Part shown: piece by piece, positions 35,842 to 46,831 of the stretch | Position numbering within the stretch: the stretch's first letter is position 1 | Layout: each line of letters starts with the position of its first letter | From: Candidula unifasciata | Taxonomy: Eukaryota > Mollusca > Gastropoda > Stylommatophora > Geomitridae | NCBI GenBank assembly: GCA_905116865.2 | Contig: CAJHNH020000205.1 | Coordinates: 81,094-145,093, forward strand | Direction: 5' to 3' | Length of the DNA: 64,000 nt | The notes under the pieces: generated by a model | Database searches by the model: none | Told to the model about the DNA's origin: nothing | What the model saw: the letters and a program-made list of their open reading frames with translations, nothing else | Position numbers and translations under genes: made by a program

Positions 35842-36615
35842 TATCTCAATCTAAAAGCGTAGTGTTACAAATGAACATTATTTAAGTAGACCCTGCATTC
35901 ACATATCAGAGCCAGATGCGTAATGCCTCAACCAGGCAACGTGGTGCTACATATGGACACTATTTAAGTAGACCCTGCAAGAACATTCACATATCAGAGC
36001 CAGATGCGTAATGCCTCAATCAGGCAATGTGGTGCTACATATGGACACTATTTAAGTAGACCCTGCAAGAACATTCACATATCAGAGCCAGATGCGTAAT
36101 GCCTCAATCAGGCAATGTGGTGCTACATATGGACACTATTTAAGTAGACCCTGCAAGAACATTCACATATCAGAGCCAGATGCGTAATGCCTCAACCAGG
36201 CAACGTGGTGCTAAGTATGGACATTATTTAAGTAGACCCTGCAAGAACATTCACAGATCAGAGCCAGATGTGTAATGCCTCAATCAGGCAATGTGGTGCT
36301 ACATATGGACACTATTTAAGTAGACCCTGCAAGAACATTCACATATCAGAGCCAGATGCGTAATGCCTCAACCAGGCAACGTGGTGCTAAGTATGGACAT
36401 TATTTAAGTAGACCCTGCAAGAACATTCACATATCAGAGCCAAATGTGTAATGCCTCAATCAGGCAATGTGGTGCTACATATGGACACTATTTAAGTAGG
36501 CACTGCAAGAATATTTACATATTAGAGCCAGTGTCATAATACCTTAATCTGTGAGCAAAGTTTTACATATGGCCATATTTAAGTAGACACTGATGCAGCA
36601 ATCACATATCAGAGC
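35842..36615 (+). repeat. 88-bp minisatellite derived from the ZF-B third finger
   Basis: The landmark cattcacatatcagagcc occurs in the ZF-B coding end at 35814 and again at about 35896, 35984, 36072, 36160, 36248, 36336, 36424, 36512 (tatttacat variant) and 36600, so the step is 88 bases almost throughout. Each unit aligns with gtagttttacatacagacat through the stop codon of ZF-B. Inner units change the finger His codon (cac to ccc in agaccctgc), while the last two units keep gcactgc or acactg. 88 is not a multiple of three and every unit carries the stop, so the array is non-coding. Confidence 0.92.
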
Positions 36616-38615
36616 CAGTGCCCTCATATTGCTTTATGTGAGCAGTGAACATTATTTTATTTATAGAGGAGGTTTTGATATTTTACATGAGACATTGGAC
36701 AAAATTTAGTTTCATTCTGAATCAAATATGTGCTTGCATTATTGTTTTGGGCATGCTTAACTAATTTGTTTGAACGTAGATCAGTCACTATTTGTCATGT
36801 CAGGTTATGCAGTGTGAATATTGTGGTATGAAGCTTGTGAACATGTCGGTCCTCAGTTTCATATTTTTAACATGCTCATGTTTTTATTCTTGGAAAAACA
36901 CTGTGGTGATTTTCTCTTACCTTCTGCGTCCACATAGATTGTTTATGGTCTTTCCCTCTAACAAGTTCTGGCTGTCAGAACCAAGTATCTGCTGTTCTGT
37001 TATGTTTCATAGTTGTCCACATACTCTGGTAGATACAGTGTCCCCTTAACTGTGTTTTCACACTTCGTATTTTGGTAAAATGTAAATAGACTTATGACCA
37101 TCATCATGTTGTGCTATTTATATACTAAATAGGGCTGGCAGTTTATTCTGTTCCTTTTTTTGTCTTAACGATATTGCAGATAAAATCCAGCCCAACACAT
37201 TTGACCTCCCATCAACGTTCTGATTGGGTTGTCTATAGGATGTTTCCTGAATTCATTTGGTTCTCTTCTCTTTGCCTGTTTGGTGATTCTCTGTCCACTT
37301 CTTAGGATATACCCAATTTATGCCCATCTTCTTAGTCTTAGAAATGTCGATACCTAACATTGTCCAGAGATTTCTCTTATTTTTCTGTCTTTCTTGAATT
37401 CATCTATTATATTTGGTGCATGTTTTCTTAGTCATCTGTTTTTCAGTGTGGTTAACAAACATATATCACAGACACTGAAATTGAAACTCAACAAATGCTA
37501 CAAATATTTGAAACTGTTCTCATCATTACATGGTATATTAATTGCAGAATTTGATCCGGGACCATTTTCCTTGCTTCATGCCCAGTGGTTTATATCCAGT
37601 ACATCTTTTTAGTCTTGTAGGCGATGATACAGCAGTTGTCCAGACATTTCTCTTATTTCTTTTCCTTTCTTGAAATAACTTATGTCAAGACAAATATTCA
37701 TAACAAGCGGAAGAAATAACTTATGTCAAGACAAATATTCATAACAAGCGGAAGTAATAGCTTATGTCAAGACAAATATTCATAACAAGCGGAAGTAAAG
37801 ACTGTTCAGTATTAAGTTGTGCTAATTTTGGCGTCACTATGGGGCTTGAATGTGTTGCCTGTGTTGTCTCAACGGTTAGCCTGCAGTTTAACAATTTTTG
37901 CTGGCTCAAAAGTCTAGGGTTTAAATCTAAATCCAGGGTGTGTTTTTTCCCTTCCGAACTGGCCTTGGCTCTCAAGCCGACCTTGCCTAAAACCAGGTAA
38001 TTTTGTGGGAGGTAAAGGGGGCTGGCATAATGCTGATATCACCCACTGTGCTGCCTCAGCAGTTAGCCTTCATATCAAAAATAGTTATTAGCCCTGTGAT
38101 GAAGGTTTCAAATTCACATAATGGTGGGAAAAAAAAATTCAGAATTGACTCCCAGGTCAGCCTAGCTAAAATTGGTACCAGAAAATTTTCTGGAAGTCAA
38201 AGGCAGCCAGTATGATATTGACCGTATCCACTGAGAGTCAATTGGTCTGTAAAAAAATGTGTCCAGCGTCAACTGGCATTAAAAAAGATACTTTAACAGT
38301 TGTTGGCGGCCTGAATAAATGTACTGATGATTGTCACAGGGTCAGTCTCTTGGTAACCTGATGTCAGCTTTCTTCTGTTCCTGCAGTTGTTTTGGTTTAG
38401 AAACTCCTTAATCAGTAACCATTTGTTCTTTACTGCACATTGTCTCATGTATTTGTTTTACAGAGCGTTTCCCCTCGAGATTTTAAAACGTATAACAAAT
38501 ACATTCATTGCAGAATTTGTACATTTTTCATTTATTATCAGTATGTTAACAATATGACTTGTCTGCTGTGTAGTTTGTTGGTTGTCCATTGGTTTCTGTT
38601 TCCTTTCTTTCACAG
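36616..38615 (+). other. Intron between ZF-B and ZF-C
   Basis: Holds a finger-like half motif at 36804-36870, three copies of a 41-bp repeat at 37673-37797, a SINE-like region at 37845-38235 and another weak finger-like stretch at 38463-38560. No complete exon. Confidence 0.6.
37673..37797. repeat. Three tandem copies of a 41-bp repeat
   Basis: Unit taacttatgtcaagacaaat plus attcataacaagcggaaga, nearly identical in the three copies. Confidence 0.95.
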
Positions 38616-38821
38616 CAAAAATGTGGCAGAAGTCCTACATAAATTACTGTATTCAGTGCCGAAAAGCATTCTCTGGAAAGAAGGATTATGAGGGTCATAT
38701 GAACACTAGGCATTATGGATTGCGCCCCCACACTTGCGTTCAGTGTGGAAGATCTTTTGCCTATCAACAGAGCTTGAGAAGGCATAAACTAACATGTGGG
38801 AAAGAGGCAGTGTGGGAATAA
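38616..38821 (+). CDS. Alternative terminal exon ZF-C: C2H2 + C2HC fingers
   Basis: Acceptor ttcctttctttcacag (AG 38614-38615). The bases ca complete the shared codon to GCA, then 67 codons to TAA. Very short lead-in (KMWQKSYINY). Finger 1 is CIQC-x12-H-MNTR-H, with helix residues G, K, D, G at -1, 2, 3, 6. Linker YGLRPHT. Finger 2 is CVQC-x12-H-KLT-C with FAYQQSLRRH. The tail is GKEAVWE. A 47-bp repeat follows within 60 bases (38880-38990). Confidence 0.9.
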
Positions 38822-38879
38822 TGTTTTATGTGTATAAATGTTCGTTGGAGAATGGAAAAGGGGGGGGGGCGTGTAATAT

Positions 38880-38995
38880 AACGAATGGGTGAAAGTCTTG
38901 ACTTGCAGCCAGTTTGTTGTATAACATGAATGAAAGTCTGATTTGCAGCCAGTTTATTATATGACATTTGGATGAACATCTGACTTGCAACTGAC
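38880..38995. repeat. Short tandem repeat after ZF-C
   Basis: About two and a half copies of a 47-bp unit with tgaaagtctgattgcagcc and agtttgttgtataacat, in what would be the ZF-C 3' UTR. Confidence 0.75.
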
Positions 38996-39466
38996 AGCTG
39001 AAAATATTATTGGCAACAAGTTTTATTGTGTAGAAAGATATCCCGTTGTCTGCCTAGAACTGCTGGCTGAATTAACTTGACAGCTTACATTAATACCACT
39101 TCTGTTTAGCTAGAAGATGTGAATCCATTTGATTTTGTCATCTTCATTGTCGTCTGTTATAAATCCGGTGAGCGCCACTTATTACCAGCATTACTGTAGT
39201 TACTTATCCCTTGAAGCCTGATTAACAGCAATGGTTTTAGTTAGCGTTAGTGCAGTGTTTAGGCGTGTCCGGATATGAGTAAATTTACTCAAAATAGCCT
39301 TCACATAGTTGTTCAATAGGTAACAAGGTCACTGGGTCACGTATGCCTTATTTGATAAAAAAAAAATGTTTAGGCACAGGAAGTGAAATACATTTAATTT
39401 CCCCCTTTTTTTCATATTTGACTAGAGCCCTTCATTTATATAAAATAAAATTGTAACAGTATAAAT

Positions 39467-39671
39467 CAGTGGTCCCAACAAGTGTGTCGCGACTTTTTTG
39501 GTTTTTGTTTGAGTCGTACGACCCTTTCACAAAGGTGGTCAAAGACCATCGCAAAACACATGTTCATTAAAGTTATGGAGTAGCAGTGAAAATAATGGTA
39601 TGGTTAGGGGTCTTCACAACATGAAGAACTATATTCAAGGGTCACAGCATTTGGGAAGGTTGAGAGTCACT
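39467..39671 (-). mobile_element. SPIN-like hAT MITE, copy 2 (inverted)
   Basis: The complement reads gactctcaaccttcccaaatg, atagttcttcatgttgtga, agacccctaaccata and gtgaaagggtcgtacgac. It is the same element as 14505-14702 but more diverged at its far end, where a T-rich stretch is inserted. Confidence 0.75.
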
Positions 39672-40867
39672 TATATAAATCCATAATTGTTTTTAAAATG
39701 TTTTCGTGACCAATATAAAAAGAAATTTCCAGATTTATTTTAGATATTGCCAGGATGAAAAAAACTGTTTTCTCCTAAGATTGTCTAGGGTGAAACGTTG
39801 AGCCTGTGTGTTGCTTGTTTTACAGTGTGTACTTGTCATTGTCCAGACATCTCTTCTCATTAACATTCACGTTACATCTAGCTTGTGAGTTATCTGTGCT
39901 TGATCTTGCTTCAGAGATTTGCTGTGCTGCCTAGACCATCCTAACTGTGAATAGAAGGTTCTCTACTCATAATGTTGTGCGGTGTCAGGTTTTATGAGGC
40001 TAGTGTCTAAAAACATTCAAGTTCCTTAGTTGCTAGTTGCCACATTAGCTCTGTTGTGTACCATTTCCTGCATTGTTAATATCATTTGTTTTGCTAGACT
40101 CATTTGGGTCTTTTTTCGCATCTAAAGTGATTTGTTGGTCTAACATAGAACATAATTAAGTTTGATACAGTTCACATACAATTGATATCTTGCTCGAAAA
40201 CATGCATTATTAACTGTATGATAATTAAGTGGTTGGTAAATAAATTACAGCATTTAACATCAGCTACACACTATCTATTCAAGCTGTTGACCAGAAAATA
40301 TTACGGACATATTGGCGCAATTTTCTGTTGCTTTGTTGAAAGGGTTTTTGATTCTTTCTGTTGATTAGTCATCACACATATAAATAAATAAAAAGAGCAC
40401 ATGGTTTTTAAAAAAACGTCTTTTATTGATTACTTGAGAAAATAGTCCTTATCTATCTTTCTCCTGTTTCCTGTGATATCACAAGGGTTGCTTTAGTTGT
40501 TTAGTTTGCAAGTGCACATTATTATTGTAAATTTTGAATGTTCTTTTGTGAATGTTAAAATATAGGTTCAGTATAATCTTCCTTCTTTGGAACTTTTGTA
40601 TCCCTACAGATATGGTTCCCTGAATTTGTACTCGTAGATGGGGGAAAATATTATTTCTTTCTGGTAATATTTGTCAGATATCTGAAGAGGCCTATCAGTT
40701 GAGAGGTTATTAGCAATATATCGGTGTTAGAGGTCAGTCAATCATTCTTAGACTCTTTTTTTTTTTTACGTGAATATTTGGCCTGTTGAAGTCATTGTTG
40801 ATTTTGAAACTGTTGGCCTGTCTTTCTTTGTTGAAAAAGCTTTGTTAAAACCTGAAAACCTTTTCCC

Positions 40868-41127
40868 TTGCGGGTTGTGGGGAAAACAAGAATAGACCCA
40901 CTGCCTTCCAAACAGACATGTTGTAGGAGTTGACTAATCGGGAGCTTCCGTCGAAGTCAAAGTGCATCTGCCCGAGCAGCAAAGAACAAGCTGTTGCACA
41001 CAAATAAGCCAGTAAAATGGATGTACATGCAAAGCTGAGGCCCTAGCGCTAAGCCAAAGTCTAAATGAGCGAACAACCAGGGCTTTCCGCTGGAGCTTAC
41101 AGCCAGTGAACAAAGAAGAAGAAGAAA
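40868..41127 (-). mobile_element. Dispersed 280-bp element, copy 4 of 5
   Basis: The complement aligns with 28705-29000, including ttagtcaactcctacaacat, cagatgcactttgac and tgtaagctccagcgg. Confidence 0.7.
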
Positions 41128-41470
41128 GCTCATGACATCTGGCAATTTTGATGAGAAAATAAAAGCAGATGATAAAGGTAAATATTTTGGTGGCCTGAGT
41201 GGGAGAAGAATGCTAACTTGATCTACAATTTTAGTGAGATTGTGGATCATCAGTGCTTAGTTTATCGACATGTACCTGCTGATAGTTTGTCTCACTCTGA
41301 TGAATTCCAAGCCTCATATAACAATTCTCACAAACTAGAAGTCACAAGACTTATGTAATATCCATATATCTGTATGTTCTGCCTTGCATTAAGGTTGTGC
41401 TTGGTGACATCCGTGTGACTCATGCTGATTTCTTCTTGTTGAGGACTTGTGCCACTTGTTTCCTTTGCAG

Positions 41471-41712
41471 GTGCAGGGATGCGTAAATCACATGTTTATC
41501 TTCCGAACGAGCTGATTTTATTTGGACACGATAAATATAGATGTGATCTGTGCTGGAAGCAATGCCGTGACACCACACAGCTCCGAGAACATAAAAACAG
41601 TGTGCATTTTAATCTCATGCAGTATGCCTGTCCCTTTTGTGGAAAACGGTTTCATTACAAACGAAATTCTGTACGCCACAGCCTAGTTTGTCACATGGCT
41701 AAAGGGACCTAG
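41471..41712 (+). CDS. Alternative terminal exon ZF-D: C2H2 + C2HC fingers
   Basis: Acceptor gtttcctttgcag (AG 41469-41470); gt completes GGT, then 79 codons to TAG. A second AG six bases later (gtgcag/gg) keeps the same phase and would drop two residues. Lead-in about 23 residues (GMRKSHVYLPNELILFGHD). Finger 1 is CDLC-x12-H-KNSV-H (helix D, T, Q, E). Linker FNLMQYA. Finger 2 is CPFC-x12-H-SLV-C with FHYKRNSVRH. The tail is HMAKGT. AATAAA at 42140 is a possible poly(A) signal. Confidence 0.92.
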
Positions 41713-42139
41713 AGGTCTGGTTGTTTTCATTGATGTAGTGTTTTGTTATCTTGTATGAACTCCGTCTTCTAGTTCAGGTACTGTTATTGTTTTATTGGGG
41801 TGCAATTTTGAGACATAAATATTTGTGTATTTAAACTTACATTTGACTGTACGTGTGATTGTTAAGATCATTTATAAATAAGTTAATTAGATGATTTTGG
41901 GCTTAGCAGCATTTACATTTTTTTTCAGATATTCCTGAATATAAAATGATTAGGAAAGTTACTGTTTTACACATCATAACCCAAAAAAAATTGGACAAAA
42001 ATCAGTTTATTGAAACAAATACTATACAGAAAAGAGGATTCATCAGTAAAAATGAACGCAGCATAGAGTTAACTGGTTTACATCTCTTGGGGTCTGTACA
42101 ATTATGATAGCTGGAAAATATGATCTAGACATTTTTATA

Positions 42140-42145
42140 AATAAA
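42140..42145 (+). promoter_or_regulatory. Candidate polyadenylation signal for ZF-D
   Basis: AATAAA in ttataaataaagcc, 430 bases after the ZF-D stop and followed by a long T run. First exact hexamer downstream. Confidence 0.4.
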
Positions 42146-42729
42146 GCCTTTTTTTTTTTTTTTTTTTTTTTAAGGGACCCCACTAAAAATACAATATATG
42201 CAGTAAATTTGTCTTCCTATATCATGCTTAACTTTACACAGATGCTGTGAATTCTGTTAGCTTGATGTCTCATAAACATGTCCGTAGCAAGTCAGGAAAG
42301 TGGCTCTTATAAGGAAGTGGTACCAACTGGAAGTGTCCGTTTTGTGGCCTCCTGGGAAGAAAGGGTTAAGGCAGATTTTTAAATATATTACAAGTGATTT
42401 GGCAACTTTATAAAGAGTCATGTGTACTTTTTGTATTTTGTTGACATGTTGTTTTAAGAATAAACAAATCCTCAAAGAACATAATATATTACTTAATTGT
42501 TTTTTAATTGAAAAACAGTTTAGTTTGGTAACAATATAATCATAAAATATTCACATTTATGTTAGCATGTAACTAAATAATTTGGTTTCTACAGAATCAG
42601 ACAGATATATTTGAATAGTTAATCTGGTAATAATAATATGGATTGGCATATGTTTCATGCAACAGTAGAAATAACAATGGACCTGCATCTAAACATGGCT
42701 CTGAGAGAGAATTCTGTCCATTTTCACAG

Positions 42730-42953
42730 GTTCTGGGTTTGCCCGTTTTCAGTGTCATATTTGTGGACAGCTGTGCCACCACAGGAAGCACCTCGAGGAA
42801 CACACAAATGCAGTACATTACGGTTTGCTTGAGTTCTGCTGTCAGTTCTGTCAGAAACGCTTTGCCTACAAAAAAAATTGCCTCCGTCATACCAAACTCT
42901 GCTTGGAGCGGTCCGTTCATTTGCTGCAGCCTTCAAATATTGCCAAAGTGTGA
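42730..42953 (+). CDS. Alternative terminal exon ZF-E: C2H2 + C2HC fingers
   Basis: Acceptor gtccattttcacag (AG 42728-42729); gt completes GGT, then 73 codons to TGA. It has no in-frame ATG and is only recognisable as a spliced exon. Short lead-in (SGFARFQ). Finger 1 is CHIC-x12-H-TNAV-H (helix H, K, H, E). Linker YGLLEFC. Finger 2 is CQFC-x12-H-TKL-C with FAYKKNCLRH. The tail is 17 residues, ERSVHLLQPSNIAKV at the end. It lies only 1.0 kb from ZF-D, the closest pair in the array. AATAAA at 43269 fits as its poly(A) signal. Confidence 0.92.
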
Positions 42954-43268
42954 TGGAACCCACACTTCTCCTGTGTTAATTTAGGGGCTGTTGGTCAGTT
43001 AATCAGCATCCAGCAGGGATCGTGGTGTTTCTAAACTGTGTTTAGCGGAACAAATGGTGTTTCACGTGGTTTACCAAGGCCTGGTGTTTTACTGATCTCA
43101 AGAACTTTCTGTTATATTCGCATTGTAAGGTTGTGGTCCTACTGGATGTAAAACTACTTAGTGAAACTACAAACAGCTAACAGATGCTCAGTTTGGTTTG
43201 GTTTACTACTTCCTGTTAAAGATATGAAACTAGCTTTAACTTTAGGTTTGTGATCGTGTTTTTCCTTC

Positions 43269-43274
43269 AATAAA
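43269..43274 (+). promoter_or_regulatory. Candidate polyadenylation signal for ZF-E
   Basis: AATAAA 316 bases after the ZF-E stop, the best spaced of the candidate signals in the array. Confidence 0.5.
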
Positions 43275-43669
43275 TGATCTGAAAATTTTAGCATTCCTTT
43301 GAGAACTTTGCTAAGAAAATAGTTATTTCTCTTGTATATGTGTTTGTGTCAGTTATCATACCTCCTGACAATGTGCTGGGAGATTGTAACCCTCATGACA
43401 TTTATTTTGTTGTACAGTGTATGCTTGAAACTAACTAGATTGCTTCACTATTTGCACACACAGAAAATGGTAGTGTTTAGAAGTACCTGCTGGTGAACAC
43501 TCTCTAAAGTTTGCGTTAACACAACAGAAACTATGACTAGTAAACAAAACAGAGCAAAGGGAAAAGCCAGATGCAAATACAACTAAATATGTATGTTCTA
43601 GATTGTTGTTCATTCTCTAAATTGATCTTTCTAATCACTTTGTTTTGATAAGTTTTTTTCTTGTTATCA

Positions 43670-43942
43670 GCTAGCCGGTAGTCTTTAGCGATTAGATGCT
43701 CTGCTGCGGATTAGCTGCTCGAGGTTTCGGGTCCTGACATGGGCCAGATTTTTATAAGAAATTACCTTTGCTTCCATGTCGACCCAGCCTTGAGGGGGTA
43801 CCAGGTATAGTGCAGGGAAGTAAAGGCGCCTGGAATGGAGGTGTCCACATCGCCCACCAAGTGTCGTTTGGTCTATAAAATATTGGTCTATCCCTATACA
43901 CCCAATTCGTCTGAAGGCGTGCAAAAGGGTCCCTTACTGGCC
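43670..43942 (+). mobile_element. SINE of the ctataaaatat family, copy 1
   Basis: Shares with 55163-55432 the order: box-B-like gtttcgggtcctgac, gacccagccttga, gggtaccaggt, cacatcgcccacc, ggtctataaaatat, and aagggtccctta. Partial relatives at 37845-38235, 48790-48960, 49590-49712 and 50020-50270. Probably tRNA-derived. Confidence 0.65.
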
Positions 43943-44329
43943 ACTATTTTCAGCATCACAGAAGTACAATTTATCCAGCTGAATTGCCATCGGATGCTAT
44001 GGTGTCCAATATTGGCTTTAATGGGGTTTGTTTTTGTTTTTTTGTTAACAGTCTTTCTTCGAGGTTGTGTGTATTTTTGTTTTAAAAAAAATGAACTTCT
44101 AAAACTATTTTTGCTCGGTCATACCCTATTCTGTGACAGTTTAAGAAATGCATTGCTGGTGTCATAAGCCACTACATGCTGAGGGAGAAACTAAAGAGGG
44201 GATCTGAGCATTTATGGACTGAATAGTTTGATGTGCAATGATGATAATCTGTCTACTAATTAAGTTACTAAGATGCAGAGAACAGTTGCTATGATTATTC
44301 ATACACATGGTGATTAGACTTAACTCTTT

Positions 44330-44444
44330 CAGTCCCAAGGGAGGCATCATACATTCATCACACGCAAGATGTGTTGAGTTTACATCTCTCTTTACTACCT
44401 CTTGGACCTCTGACCTCTAAACCCCCTGGGACAGAAAGAGTTAA
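44330..44444. mobile_element. Small TTAA-flanked piggyBac-like MITE
   Basis: TTAActctttcagtcccaagg on the left and ccctgggacagaaagagTTAA on the right are inverted repeats inside TTAA target duplications. 107 bases between. Same ends as the larger element at 45721-46831. Confidence 0.8.
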
Positions 44445-44493
44445 CCTTCCCATGGCTATAGTTACCTCCTACTTTCTTGTGCTGTTTTCACAG

Positions 44494-44639
44494 CTAGTGA
44501 ATACATTTTCCCACAAGAAGTAGACAGTGGAAGAGGTCATATTCTTTCCATAAATTACTGTCCTGCCCAGGTTTCTTTCCCTTTCTTTTATGCATTCCTG
44601 ATTTACCATTTAGCATCCTATTGTGAAGAAAACACCTGA
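44494..44639 (+). pseudogene. Possible degenerate zinc-finger exon
   Basis: An acceptor-like cttgtgctgttttcacag is followed in the array's phase (two bases, then codons) by 47 codons and TGA. The translation starts SEYIFPQEVDSGRGHILSIN and then has C-x2-Q-x12-H-x4-C. This is the exact spacing of finger 1 in the other exons, with the second Cys replaced by Gln and the last His by Cys. No second finger follows. It lies 290 bases before the good exon ZF-F. It may be a decayed array member; chance is not excluded. Confidence 0.35.
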
Positions 44640-44927
44640 AACTAGATTTTGGGTGTTGAGTTTAAATGTCACGTGGTGATAACAGCATATGTTAATTGTG
44701 CCTGCTAGGATAATTTATAGATTTTGGAAATTTACTGAAATATTTTAACTGTACTCTTTTATCCTGGACTCTAGTAATTTGTTAACAGTTTGTATATCTT
44801 TTACGTGTTGGTAAGATTTTTGTGTAGAGCCGTTGTAGTGGGTGGGCAGCCAGTTTTGTTCTGCTGATTGTAACTGTAAGTGTGCTTGTGACTGCAATGA
44901 AAGAGGGTGACATTTGTTTATCTGCAG

Positions 44928-45139
44928 ATGCCTGGCGCTACAAGTTCCAGTGTGAGATTTGTCTCAAGCGCTTGCGTTCGTCTTGGGAGTTACGCGATCA
45001 CAAAAACAGTGTTCACTTTAAAGTTCTGGCATTCTCGTGTGATACTTGTGGCAAGAAATTTGCATACAAACGGAGCCTTAAACGTCACTCAGCAACAACC
45101 TGTGGAGTCATGCGGCCATTTCCAAAGGAAGAGCAGTGA
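44928..45139 (+). CDS. Alternative terminal exon ZF-F: C2H2 + C2HC fingers
   Basis: Acceptor catttgtttatctgcag (AG 44926-44927); at completes GAT, then 69 codons to TGA. Lead-in AWRYKFQ. Finger 1 is CEIC-x12-H-KNSV-H with an unusual helix (S, W, E, D). Linker FKVLAFS. Finger 2 is CDTC-x12-H-SATT-C, with four residues between His and Cys rather than three, and helix FAYKRSLKRH. The tail is GVMRPFPKEEQ. A candidate AATAAA lies at 45645. Confidence 0.92.
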
Positions 45140-45644
45140 TCTGGTTGATAGTTCTCACTTCTGTTTTCAGCACATTGAATAATCCGTTGTGTTATTTTAA
45201 CCCATCTTGCTCCTTCTTGATGCCAGAGAAATTTAAATTGTATATTAAAATTTAGAGTGTGTGCTGAAGATTTTAGACGTAGGCCAGCTGCCATAATTTT
45301 AGAAATACCCATGGATTAACACTTGATAGTTTCTTTTGCGTGTCCCCCAAAATTCACTCAGCAGCTTCTCCATCATGCTGTGTGTCGTGAAACTGAAGTT
45401 ATAGGTCAAAACTTGTAAAGTGTGCTAAAAGTTATATATTAGATATTAGCCGGCTGCCATGAGTTTTAAACGCCTGCATGTCCTTGTATCATACATCCTT
45501 GATAAATAACAACATGAACACGATGCTCGATGGTTTCTTTGGTCTATGCTCTGACATTCTTAGTTAATTCAAGACAACTTCTGTTTGTTGTGATTCTGCG
45601 GCAAGCTGTCAATGTTTTGTGTTAGCCTGGCTTGAAAGCCATTG

Positions 45645-45650
45645 AATAAA
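45645..45650 (+). promoter_or_regulatory. Candidate polyadenylation signal for ZF-F
   Basis: AATAAA 506 bases after the ZF-F stop and just before the TTAA element at 45721. Confidence 0.4.
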
Positions 45651-45720
45651 AGTAATACTAGAATTATTTTTGCAGTAAAACACTTGCTAGAACTATACTG
45701 TCAGTAAAGTGTCTGTTGTG

Positions 45721-46831
45721 TTAACTCTTTGAGTCCCGGGGGGTTTTGCATCAGAGGCCCAAGGGGGATAGTAATATGATTTTGACTTTTAACAAATGCA
45801 GCACTTTAAAACAAACCACACAACTGCAGCTGATGTTCAACATACACATATCATACATAAAATTAAACATAAATGGATAAGGATTAATATTAGCATACTG
45901 CTAAAACAAACAATTATACTGTTAGTTAGTATTTAGTAGAGAAAACAGTGACTTAGTTTGAGATGTGAGTAAATTATGAACAAGTTTTTTCCACTTACCC
46001 AGAAGCTGATCCCAAACTTCTTGATATAGTATATCCAAAATGCATCACAAAGGAAGGTACACCACTTATGAGTATGCACAGCCAATATTAAAGCAAAATG
46101 TGCAATAGTTGTTGTTCCATAGCAATTTTAATAACACTACCATAACACGTCAAAATATATTCTCCAGTGGCACAAACAGTGACTTTTCTAAAAACAATTG
46201 AATTCCTCACATAGAAAAAAACTGTAAAGGCACTGTAAACATGTCAACCTGTTCATAGATATATATCTATGGTTTTAGATGATATGGATAGTAGTACTAG
46301 AAGCGCTGACATTTGGACTAGCTGGTGTCGCGTTGCGAGGTGCTTCTCTTGTGTTGCCATGGCAGAATGAGTCAGTTTTGTCCTCTTAGCAGGAAGTAAA
46401 TTACGCACACATCCTCATCAAAACTTGACTCGTCAACGGTTTTGGGAAATTTCACGTCGCTACTATCATTATCCAACACCACATTACTTTAATCGATTCA
46501 CTGTTTTATCAAATTTGATGATTCTAAAGCAGAAAATCGCTTTGGTGGGCGTGAAGACGATGACTGATCGGACATATTGTTTTCAGACAATTGTTTGGTA
46601 ATGTAGTAGACCACACAAATATCGATTTAAAGCGTTAAAAGCTCACCAGACCCAAACGAATGCACTCCACGTGTGTTCACTACACACTTGAGAACCGGAA
46701 AGGAAGTTTCAATTGAGCGGTTCGCATGTAATTACTGATAAGTGGAAAATTAAAAACCGTCACACACTGTTTGGGCCGCGAAGTAGTAACAAATTAGCGC
46801 GTGATGCGTTCCTTGGGACTCAAAGAGTTAA
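45721..46831 (-). mobile_element. piggyBac-like element, 1.1 kb, non-autonomous
   Basis: Left TTAActctttgagtcccggg and right gggactcaaagagTTAA are inverted repeats at TTAA sites, the target of piggyBac transposons. The minus strand near 46380-46580 reads SSSSRPPKRFSALESSN and an acid-rich SFDEDV stretch, resembling the acidic N-terminus of piggyBac transposases, then stops. Most of the transposase is missing. Confidence 0.75.

Noticed and set aside
35842..36540. Repeat units as a series of further zinc-finger exons
   Set aside because: Each 88-bp unit carries the stop codon, has lost the finger His in most copies and lacks acceptors and Cys pairs.
35842..36615. CRISPR-like array
   Set aside because: Contiguous 88-bp units without spacers in a eukaryotic intron; it is a minisatellite.
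42643..42984. Open frames overlapping ZF-E in other frames and on the minus strand
   Set aside because: Shadows of the ZF-E exon; only the phase-1 frame after acceptor 42729 gives fingers.
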